From NCBI RefSeq assembly GCF_017591425.1, contig NW_024466512.1, forward strand, positions 27,643,501 through 27,707,500: DNA of 64,000 nucleotides, written 5' to 3'. The notes beneath the pieces are model-generated. The model did not search any database. It was not told the DNA's origin and saw only the letters and a list, made by a program, of their open reading frames with translations. Every line of letters starts with the position of its first letter. Positions within the stretch are counted from its first letter, which is position 1. Positions 55,636 through 64,000 of this stretch are shown here, one piece after another. The stretch is from Ochotona curzoniae (Eukaryota; Chordata; Mammalia; Lagomorpha; Ochotonidae). Both the position numbers and the translations under genes were made by a program.

Positions 55636-57749
55636 ATTATTTTATTCATACTTACAAAATAAAAACAATTTATCAAGTTTTTTCAAGATATAGAAAATAT
55701 AATCTTTACAAAACAAACAACACTCATAATTGTTAACAATACATCCTTGTGCACACCCTGGACACTGCAAGTGTTCAAGATTCACACCCTGCAAAAGTTG
55801 GGAGAAACATTTTCTCCATCTTGAGTCATACAATGTGACATTCAAGTACTCGGGTCATACTGTTGAAATAAAACATGTCTCTAGCATATAGATCCAAAGG
55901 GATCTTAACTTTCCAAATCACATGTGTGTTTCTTATATTAAAGCAAGCTAAAGAACTGGGAGAGGGATCCCTGAGAGTTCACTCAACAAAGGCAACGCAA
56001 GAAGTGGTTTAATTCCCTGCTTTATCATGAAAACCCAATTTGGGCGTGTCTACAATTCCAATCTGTGGAGGGTGGCTTCCCCAAGAGGACTTCTAGGATA
56101 TCTCTGAGTTCCAACATGCAGATTCTGCAATTATCTATAAGATGACTCACCCAAAAGGACTTCATTTAGGATTTGCCAGGTGGTATTAGATAAAACCAAC
56201 AGGCCAAAATTTCTCCCCATGGGACTGTGGGAAAAGATCCTTTCTTACCAAAGCCTAAATCCCTAAAAACAAGCTCCCCCTTGCTTTGGAGGAACTGTGG
56301 CAAGCGGAGGGGACATTATAATCTGACTCTTCAGGCTTAAGATAATAGTAACTGTTATATTTGACATGGCAAGAGCTAGGGTCCCTAAAACCCTCAACAA
56401 CAAAAGTTTCCTGTGACAAGGAATCATTTTCCTGTAATCACTGCATCCTCATTAACCTCCCAAGCTTTTCTAGATATTAAATTCTTTATTACCCTGATGA
56501 AGTTCCAGCTACAAAATGTATTACTTGAATTCATGGTTAGCCTTGACATTTAAAATCATCTTGCTAGACTAAAATTTGACAATTTTTTCTATGAAATAAA
56601 CTCTCAAAACTGATTAACCATGGATTCATAAGTCTATATATTTGGTATATAAGATGAAAACAGCATCATACAATTTCCTAAAGAATAAAGACTATAGTTT
56701 AATGGTACCATTGTACCTTTTCAGTTTGCTAAAAATTAAGAGTTCAAACTTCTCTAAGCATTTTATTTAGTTGATAAAGGGAGGTATCTATTAGAATGAA
56801 CCTTATGAAACAATAGGTTTGGCAAGTTGAAATGGCAAAATTTTGGCAATTTCATGTCGTTCAACCTAGTAGGATCCTGAAAGAATTGCATTTGGCATCA
56901 CACAACAACTTCAAAGAAAATCCACTTCTCTATTGAGGAGGAAACACTTGAGGAGGGGATGGGCACACTGGCCACACCAATCTCTTTCTTTTGCTGCAAA
57001 GATCTGAAGTCTTGGGAGTGCCAGCGAAACGTACTGCAGTTTTAAAAACCAGAGGACAATTGCAACCACAAAATGAAGGCTTCAGTGATCAAAATCCCAC
57101 TGAAACAGAAAAATATTAGCTAACTTTGGCAATTTAAAGACTTCAGGAAAATACATAAATATCCCGGCATTAAAAATAAAAGGCACAAATATGAGTTAAC
57201 AGGATGATCATTTATAAAAAAAAATCCTTAAAAATAAGGCCAGTTCATTTGCACTATTTACACTGTTGGTTAGGCACCTATTCTAATTTTCAGCTTTGGT
57301 CTCCTAAATGGAACTATGTTGCAAATTGCACTGCCAACATAATACTAATTATAGCAGCATAATCGATAGGTTTCTTAGGCTCCATAATGCTAATACCTAA
57401 AATTTCTTTCTCACCCATACCACACCAATTCCAAAAAATATTTTTAAAGTCACATATTATTAGTCATAAAAACTTTAGTACCTTTTCTTCAAATAATGAG
57501 CTTTCCTTTTACCACAAGACAAACCTGAACCAAAATAAAAGCTACAAAGAATTGCTAAGCCAAAGAGACCAGCTATTCTTCACTAATTAAACACATATCA
57601 TATTCAAAAATGGTACTTTATTTACAAAATTTATTGGATAAAAGTCAATCAATAAATGCAGATTTTCCAGTTGTGTGTGTGTGTGTGTGTGTGTATGCTG
57701 TCATGTCTGAAATGGGTGACAGTTTAAAAACAAAATCAGCAATGATGTT
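55636..57749 (-). promoter_or_regulatory. SLC35G1: SLC35G1 3' UTR with candidate poly(A) signals
   Basis: On the gene strand, AATAAA occurs at 57630-57635 and 57617-57622, about 115-135 nt after the stop. It occurs again at 56485-56490, 56762-56767 and 55641-55646. A (CA)n tract on the gene strand (57672-57694) lies just after the stop. No interspersed repeat is visible across this 2.1 kb, which is unusual for the window and fits a long UTR. Which signal is used cannot be told from sequence, so the left boundary is the furthest plausible site. Confidence 0.45.
57672..57694. repeat. (GT)n microsatellite
   Basis: This is a nearly pure GT run, read as CA on the SLC35G1 strand. It lies about 55 nt past the stop codon and so within the predicted 3' UTR. 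Confidence 0.95.
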
Positions 57750-58488
57750 TCATTTGGAATTCTGGATCCATTTCCGAGTGGCTGCTCCAATACTACTGGC
57801 TACCACACAGAAAGCACCACCCACTGTCCACCATGATGGCATATCGTTAAAGAAAATGATCTGAAAGATAAAGGCAAATACCACATCCATTGTCCTCATT
57901 ATTGCTACATGCCCTGCCTTTTCTATCTGAACTGCTTTTGTGAGAAATATCTGACCCCCCAAACCAAAGAGCCCGATGAGGATGAGAAAAAGTCTGTCTA
58001 TCCCACAGGGGGGCAGACTCCACCCTCCTATCACGAAGAGGACAATGACACTTTCCGTGAGGCCAATGATTACGTAATACCAGATGCTCAGAAAGTAGTC
58101 CACAGATTTTCCCATTTTCCTGAGGATAACTAGAGTCATGGCAGCGAACACAGCACTTGCAACCGCTGCTAACGTGCCCAAAAGACGGACTGTATAGTTT
58201 CCTTCTGTCCCGGAAGTGTTGGAGCCAAACAGAAATGGTGGTCTCACGATAAGAATCACTCCAACGATCGTGAAAAAGGTGAAAAAAGCATCCCACAGGC
58301 TATATTTTTCCTTGAGAAATATCCAAGCAAACAAAGCCGTGAACACTGGGCAGCTAAACGTGATAACTGTGGCATCGGCGAGGGACGTTGTCTTGTAAGC
58401 ATAGTATAATAGGATCATGGCGGAAGAACCAAGGAGTCCTCTGAGAACGAGGAAAATGCGTTGATCTTTTGGGCCTATAAACCCAGTT
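57750..58488 (-). CDS. SLC35G1: SLC35G1, last coding exon (exon 3 of 3 if the human structure holds)
   Basis: This exon encodes the C-terminal 245 residues of an EamA/DMT-superfamily membrane protein, solute carrier family 35 member G1 (also TMEM20 or POST). In human cells the protein is reported as a STIM1 partner in the ER and plasma membrane, and its transport substrate is unsettled. The minus strand reads from a TTTACAG acceptor (AG at 58489-58490). The first base, 58488, completes a split Lys codon, and the frame then runs open to the stop at 57750-57752. Recognisable stretches are TGFIGPKDQRIFLVLRG, SLADATVITFSCPVFTALFAW, RKMGKSVDYFLSIWYYV and GLFGLGGQIF. Several hydrophobic helices cover the end of the first EamA half and all of the second, and a basic tail (RKWIQNSK) closes the protein. 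It aligns with my memory of the human protein with no indel and no broken codon. The first in-frame Met, at 58418, is internal and not the start. Confidence 0.96.
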
Positions 58489-60832
58489 CTGTAAATTCAA
58501 ATGAAGAAATGCATATTAAATGAATTTGGTATTTTTTCAGTTAGAAGTTTCAATTAAAAAAACAGTTTTAAAATGACTAGCTATGAAGCAATAAGGGAAT
58601 AGTAAATTATAATAGCCACGAGTATTATACAGCTTGTATAAATATTTCCTCTATTTGGTATATATATTCTTATATTTGGTGTTTACTATAATTAATGGCA
58701 TTAAAGTGTCCATACTATAGGCAGAAACAGTTCAAAGGAACTACAAAATAGTAATAATTCAATACATATGAGATATTCCCTTATGTATATTTCTCTGCAT
58801 ATGCTTGCAAGACAAAAAGAATGTCAATCATGGTCATACTTTACTAGTTGGGCTTATACATAACCTCCCTTCCTTATAGGCTTCAGATTTTCTGTATCAA
58901 GATCCATGATTTTTGTAACGAAGAGAATTTAAATATTTAGCTGTGCTGTGTAAGGACACTTGGTTTTGGCTATTGTGCACTCCCTATCTGGTGACTTTTT
59001 CTATGAAAAAACTCTTAAAGCTGACTTTAGCTATATGGCAGTTATGTTCTCATGAAAGAATGAAAAGACAATGAGGAAGCACATGTAGTCTTCTGATGGG
59101 GTAGTTACTTCAGCTTCTGGGATAGAACTCAGCTTCTCTCCAACTGGGCATTCATCAAGCACTTACTCTGTATGAGCACCTCACTTGGCACAGCTCTCTG
59201 ACTGGATCTGTGCCAGAGCCAGCCTCCATGCGGGCATCATGTAAGCTGGACAGGGACACCCCTGGCTACCTGAATTAGAAAATGAGGCTTTCTTTTGGCC
59301 CCGACTTGATAAGCATGATAAGGATACACAAAACGGGACAAAACAGATGAGGGCCAGAGGTTTTCAGAAAATCACTCCCCACCCTTTGCTTGAGATCGAG
59401 AAGAAAATTCTCCTGGTGTCCTTCCCAATGCTTTTATTCTAAAATGGGGGAAGTGATTATTTTTTTTTAAGATTTATTTATTTTTATTGCAAAGTCAGAT
59501 ATACAGAGAGGAGGAGAGACAGAGAGGAAGATTTTCCTTCCGATGATTCACTCCCCAAGTGGCTGCAACGGCCAGTGCTGCACCAATCCAAAGCCAGGAG
59601 CCAGGAGCCTCCTCCAGGTCTCCCACGTGGGTGCAGGGTCCCAAGGCACTGGCCCATCCTCAACTGCTTTCCCAGGCCACAAGCAGGGAGCTGGATGGGA
59701 AGTGGAGCTTCTGGAATTAGAACTGGCGCCCATATGGGATCCCAGCACATTCAAGGTGAGGACTTTAGCCACTAGGCCATTGCGCCGAACCCAAAAGTGA
59801 TTATTTTGTGCTCTGCTGCCACACATGGAAATGCATGAAGTTTTACCATCATTTCCTAAAATACTGTGACATGGCCACACATAATGCAGAATTTCTGCCA
59901 GTGTTGACCTTAGCAAATTTTTATTTTTCCACCCAGGCCTCAGGATATAGACTGAAATGATTCTAAATGAAATCTTTACTGTGCTATGATATACAAGGGA
60001 ACTTTAGGGGACAGTGGCTAAAGTTGTTAATCTGTGGATTAAGTATTTTTGGCCAAAGAAAGAAAATAAGAAACTATTAGTCACCAGGGTCCCAACTGGT
60101 CTCCTTCCCAGAGTTCGAAGTATGTGGAGGGAGACCCGGTTCCAGCTTGGGGAGGGTGAGGTGGGGAGAGTATCCAGGGAAAGGGAAGAGAGATGGAGTG
60201 AGGAGAGAGAAGAGAGGATACAACATGCTTCCAGATTCCAGAGTACTCAGACCTACATTCACCCTTACTCGGTCCTTGCAACTACCTCGCAGGGCCACGT
60301 CCACGGAGCACCATTCCCTCCATGTCACAGGTGTGGGCAACAAATACAAAAGTGGCTAAGAAGGCCTTGGTCCAGGACGCCCTGTGGCCTTTTGGAGAAG
60401 ATCAACGTCTTATGACTATAACCTCAGTCTACCCTGGTAAGAGGTTGTTTTCCAAAAACAGAAACAAAAAAAGTTCAGCCATTAGAAGACACTATCACTC
60501 CCTTTCAAGTTATCTTTTCCAAATATCATTTATGCCAAAGGAAAGAAAGGAGGGTGGGATAAGATAGGAGCATTTATACAAGGCAAACTTTGTTTGTGAA
60601 ATGGGGGTGGTGAATGACTAAATCCCTTTGTCCTCCTCTGCTGGGCATGTGGCTGTGCTAATGGGGGAGTTCTTGTGGGTAGATCTGGATATTTGTGACT
60701 TTCTGCTACTCTGAGACAAGAACATGGGAACTGATAAATCTGATACCACAGATACTGCATGGCAAATAACTTAGTTGAAAGACTGATACACATTTATTGA
60801 AATCTTCTACTTCGTAGTTAAGACATACTTAC
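58489..60832 (-). other. SLC35G1: SLC35G1 intron 2
   Basis: This 2,344-bp intron has a GT donor (60832-60831, in GTAAGT) and an AG acceptor (58490-58489). The phase matches between exons: two bases of a Lys codon before it and one after. It holds one young CSINE (59464-59794) in the gene's sense orientation. A possible L2 scrap lies near 59150-59180. The rest is unique AT-rich sequence. Confidence 0.93.
59464..59794 (-). mobile_element. Young CSINE in SLC35G1 intron 2, with TSD
   Basis: Full-length copy with little divergence, in the transcribed orientation of SLC35G1. Perfect 13-bp duplication AAGTGATTATTTT at 59451-59463 and 59795-59807. Confidence 0.96.
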
Positions 60833-61013
60833 TTTCTGTATATTAAGCAAGGGATAATAACTAGCATTTGGAACACACATCGAAATGCACTAAGTTCTAC
60901 AGCATGGACGTCTTGCACTTTTTTAACAAATAAAGAGCCCACTGAGAAAAGGAAGGCAGATAATAATGTGTAAAACAAGCCAAGTCCAGGACAGGGTGCT
61001 TTCTTCTTGGCTT
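60833..61013 (-). CDS. SLC35G1: SLC35G1, internal coding exon (exon 2)
   Basis: This 181-nt exon is too short to stand out as an ORF, but it is clear on the minus strand. A CTCTTTCAG acceptor (AG at 61014-61015) precedes the first base, and a GTAAGT donor starts at 60832. It begins with two bases that finish a split codon (Glu if exon 1 ends in G). It then has 59 whole codons starting AKKKAPCPGLGLFYTLLSAF and ending in IIPCLIYR, and it ends with the first two bases of a Lys codon completed at 58488. It carries the lysine-rich juxtamembrane segment, the first transmembrane helix and the start of the first EamA domain (FVKKVQDVHAVELSAFRCVF). This corresponds to about residues 61-120 of the 365-residue human protein. 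Upstream codons are outside the window or not recognisable in it. Confidence 0.95.
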
Positions 61014-64000
61014 CTGAAAGAGATCAAATTTTGGTTAGTCCTTGCTTCCAAGTGTACGTTTTAGCATTTTCACTTAGAAACTGGGGAAAGTGGAACAGTG
61101 TCACCGGCTAACAGAGCACACACGTCACTGCCTGACACACTCATTCTCGGACTCGGCACGATTTTGCCCATCGGTAACAAGGATCCTGGATGTGGGCAAC
61201 AACTGAAACCTGCACCTTGGTCAACACTGTTTCGCCCTATGAAACGTTCTTCCTGACTCACTCCAGAATCAATCCTCCTCTTAGTCCAGGAGTAGTAGAA
61301 CACCTGGCCGCTTGAGAGAAAAAAATTTAAGAAACACCTGTCAAGGGCCCGGCGCGATGACCTAGCAGCTAAACGCTAGAACGCCTTGAACGCGCCGGGA
61401 TCTCATATGGGCACCGGTTCTAATCCTGGCAGCTCAGCTTGCCATCCAGCTCCCTGCTTGTGGCCTGGGAAAGTAGTCGAGGACAGCCCAAAACCTTGGG
61501 ACTCTGCACCCGTGTGGGAGACCTGAAGAGGCTCCTGGCTTTGGATTGGCTCAGCTCCAGCCGTTACAGCCACTTGGGGAATGAAGCATCAATCAGAAGA
61601 TCTTCCTCTCTGTCTCTCCTCCTCTCTGTATATCTGTCTTTCCAATAATAAATAAATAAATGAATCTTAAAAAAAAAAAACCCTGTCAAGACGGCAAGTG
61701 ACAAACGGCTATCGTTGGACACCTTCTCTCTGGTGAATGCGGCTGCATAAAGAATGTGCCCTTTTCTGGAACACAGCCCACAGCCGTGTTACATGCTGGC
61801 TGATAGTCTGACCTCCCCCAGCACACCTGGGAGCTCCTCCAAGGCTGACAATGTCTGCTCCCTGGTTCATAGCTGGCACGTGGAAGAGCCTGAATATTCA
61901 GTGAGGGAAAGAAGCGGGGAGCCTTGTGAAGGCCTGGAGTCCAACACTACGGATGGCAGCAGCATCGGGAGGGCTCTCTGTTGTGTCAATCTGAATGGCT
62001 AGCCAAACTTACTTGGCCATTGTTCACAATGCATCTTAAGGGTCGGAGCTGGCCCATCTATTCCTCTCATTCCCACGTGCTCTGCACAGAATGGCTGTCC
62101 ATCTAACCCCCTTTTCTTGGCTTAATCTGAGCCAGAAAATACCAAGTACCCAATAAATGGATATCAAATGATGTGAACTCAGAACTTTGCTTTTGTCTCT
62201 TCTTGAATTTTACATTTCCTGCCATGGGAGCTGAATCTGCTTTGAATCTCACTCCTGCGACTTTCAGAGAGCCAAATGGAGCAGTGTAACAAAGATATTT
62301 CCTAAAAGATAGGCCACGTATTGAAGACTGTATCATTTTTATTTTTCCTTTTGGGAATCGAATACAAAAACAGGGGGAGGATAAAAAGGAAACACAACTG
62401 CCCTCATCAGTTAGGGACATGGTGGAGCCAGAGGGCAGAAGACGTGTAATTACAGGGAACTGGGATTCTCCTTTTGACCTAATGTTCATCAGCTGTTGAA
62501 CAACGCTGCATAATCACTTTTCATGCCCTTCTCTGATAACTGGAAATTCCAGTGTCCTCATGTTCACGTCCCTTAGGTACCTTTGTCCACCAGTGGGGAT
62601 CAAAGGGTGATGCTGCAGTTTTCCTGGGACTATTCTCTGGCCTGACCTTTGTAGCCAACGATCTATTCTCAGGGGAACCTCCGCCTTTTCCTGCCTAGGT
62701 GCCCCACTGGAGAGGTGGCATCAGGGCACGCAGCCGGCACTCGTCAGGCTCGCCCGCAGCCTCTGGTCCTGTGCCGCCCTTCCGTGTCCACACGTGGCAG
62801 ACACAGACCGCACAGGGTGACTCAGCCCATGAGAAGAAAGCTTCAGAAAGCACTCGCAGGTCCAGCACCTCAAAATACATGCCTTGGCTGTGGTCAGCCT
62901 CACAGCCTGGCTGCCGAGATTTGAGAATTCATGTCCAAGTGAAAGTTTTTCTTCAAAGAAACCCAACCCATCCTGAGAGCCTCCACCCTCAGACAGACAC
63001 AATGAGAAGATCCAGGACACACACGTTAAACACTTCCCTGGTCTACAGTTCAAGGCTTTTCTCCAAAGTAAACTGGCTAGTTTTTCTCCTGGAATATCTC
63101 ACTGTGGTATTTTAACTCTTTTAAACTAGGGTTTTAACACTTTCGGGGTTCAATGGCTTTTTCCGTTTAAAACACACATAGATATATTTTCTTTAGGTTC
63201 AGTGCCTTCTGGCTTGGGACAAATGTGAGAGCCCTGAACTGATACTCTAGCAAACCTCAATCTCTCATCGAATAGTAATTTTAATTCTGTCAGTGGAGAC
63301 CAGCAGGTGAGGAGTATAATCCAAAGAGGCCTCTGCTTCTGAAACGGATCTCTTCCTAGCCCGCAGCAGGCCTAAGGATTCAGCAACCCTGAACAATCCA
63401 CATGAAGTCCGTGGCCCCCTGTAAGTGACCTCAGAGACGATGGACAACCACCTGAGTGAGTAACTCCTAACACTAATTCCCAAGCCCGCCCAAGTCACTG
63501 AAGCAGAAGCTGGGGGACAATCAAAGCTTGGCCGAGCTAGGGACCCCACCAACACGACAGGTCTTAAACGCTTCCCCACACTAAATGAGGCACGGGTCTA
63601 AGCTGGTGTCTTCCCACTTTCATCTGAGACCCCCACTGGCTCTAAGTCTGGGATAACTGTGGACTGTCCGTTAAGGAATTCCAAGAATGTAAAGAATGTG
63701 GGTTACACTCTCAACCTCAAGTTGAATGAGTTTTGTTGGGGTAAATCAAGAGGAGGCCAAAAGGACAATGTCGCCAAGTTCAAGGACAACAGGCCTGTGA
63801 GTTCAGGAATTTCTGCGGCAATCTAGTTTTCAGAGTATTTGTACGGTGAGTATTACTACTGCTTCGTGTCACCAACTTTTCTCTGACATCCAAAGAGACC
63901 CCACACGTTTCTGGGATGCAGCGGCTTACACGGACCTGGCATTCTGCACACCACAGTAACAGGGGCAGCTTGCAAAGGTCTGTGAACACTCACTCCACCA
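61014..64000 (-). other. SLC35G1: SLC35G1 intron 1 (partial) and possibly upstream sequence
   Basis: This is sequence upstream of exon 2 on the gene strand. It holds one young CSINE in antisense (61346-61681). I searched the minus strand for an exon ending in G before a GT donor and encoding an acidic, Ala/Pro-rich N terminus as in human, and did not find one. There is no CpG island. The slightly CpG-richer patch at about 62700-62830 does not encode the expected N terminus. Exon 1 and the promoter are therefore probably beyond base 64000. Confidence 0.6.
61346..61681 (+). mobile_element. Young CSINE upstream of SLC35G1 exon 2, with TSD
   Basis: Full-length copy, antisense to the gene. The head carries a small insertion (AAACGCTAGAACGCCTTG). 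CCTGTCAAG flanks it at 61337-61345 and 61682-61690. Confidence 0.94.

Noticed and set aside
1..57000. Search for PLCE1 coding exons, a human neighbour of SLC35G1
   Set aside because: No stretch resembling its RasGEF, PLC or Ras-association regions was seen on either strand. Any 5' non-coding exon would not be recognisable by eye.
57847..58296. A 149-codon open frame on the minus strand
   Set aside because: It overlaps SLC35G1 exon 3 in another frame. The real frame matches the known protein throughout.
62700..62830. CpG-richer patch considered as SLC35G1 exon 1 or a promoter
   Set aside because: The minus-strand translation does not resemble the expected N terminus, there is no suitable GT donor after a G-ending codon, and the patch is too short for a CpG island.

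Overview
The window looks like mammalian nuclear DNA from a lagomorph, most likely a pika (Ochotona). The evidence is its dominant repeat: about 50 copies or pieces of a roughly 330-bp tRNA-derived SINE on both strands, with a pol III A box (TGGCACAGTGG), a B box-like GGTTCTAATCC, a pyrimidine-rich 3' segment and an AATAAATAAATCTT(A)n tail. This is the lagomorph C-repeat (CSINE). As I recall, the rabbit consensus reads GGTTCGAGTCCCGGCTGC where young copies here read GGTTCTAATCCCGGCAGC, so pika is an inference, not a proof. Introns, no CpG island, low coding density and several layers of decayed LINE-1, MIR and L2 fit an intergenic mammalian segment.

The only gene I can support is SLC35G1 (TMEM20/POST, a ten-helix EamA/DMT-family membrane protein) on the minus strand. 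Its last two coding exons lie at 60833-61013 and 57750-58488, joined in frame by canonical GT/AG sites, with no frameshift or internal stop. The first coding exon is not visible and probably lies beyond base 64000. The 3' UTR runs toward lower coordinates from 57749 and has several AATAAA candidates, the furthest at about 55641. The roughly 6 kb from 53509 to 59463 has no CSINE, in contrast to about one per 1.2 kb elsewhere.

Layout: 1-3.7 kb is mostly unique DNA with two old CSINEs and a 5' scrap of U2 snRNA between 18-bp direct repeats. 3.8-6.4 kb is an L1 ORF2/3' end split by two CSINEs. 7.5-10.8 kb is a cluster of young CSINEs (nested, inverted, internally duplicated, and one fused to an L1-like tail). 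12.9-14.8 kb is an L1 with ORF1, the ORF2 start, an inverted ORF2 piece and a 3' UTR. 16.3-19.7 kb is older L1, with a MITE inside an L1 and a CSINE inside the MITE. 20-22 kb and 33.7-34.4 kb share an unassigned repeat-like sequence. 23.5-25.7, 27.4-30.6, 37.4-39.0, 43.4-45.2 and 48.2-49.1 kb are CSINE clusters, several joined tail to tail. Antisense L1 lies at 31.3-32.3 and 36.7-37.3 kb. A near-perfect CTCF core motif lies at 37803-37817. SLC35G1 occupies the right end.

I found no sign of an undescribed multi-gene system. What merits a second look is how retroelements have built this locus: tail-targeted insertions, chimeric copies, a tail-only insertion and the U2 scrap. The CTCF-like site and the unassigned shared repeat also merit a look. 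All repeat assignments come from reading the sequence against remembered consensus sequences. None was checked with a database, and most repeat boundaries are good only to about 10 bp.
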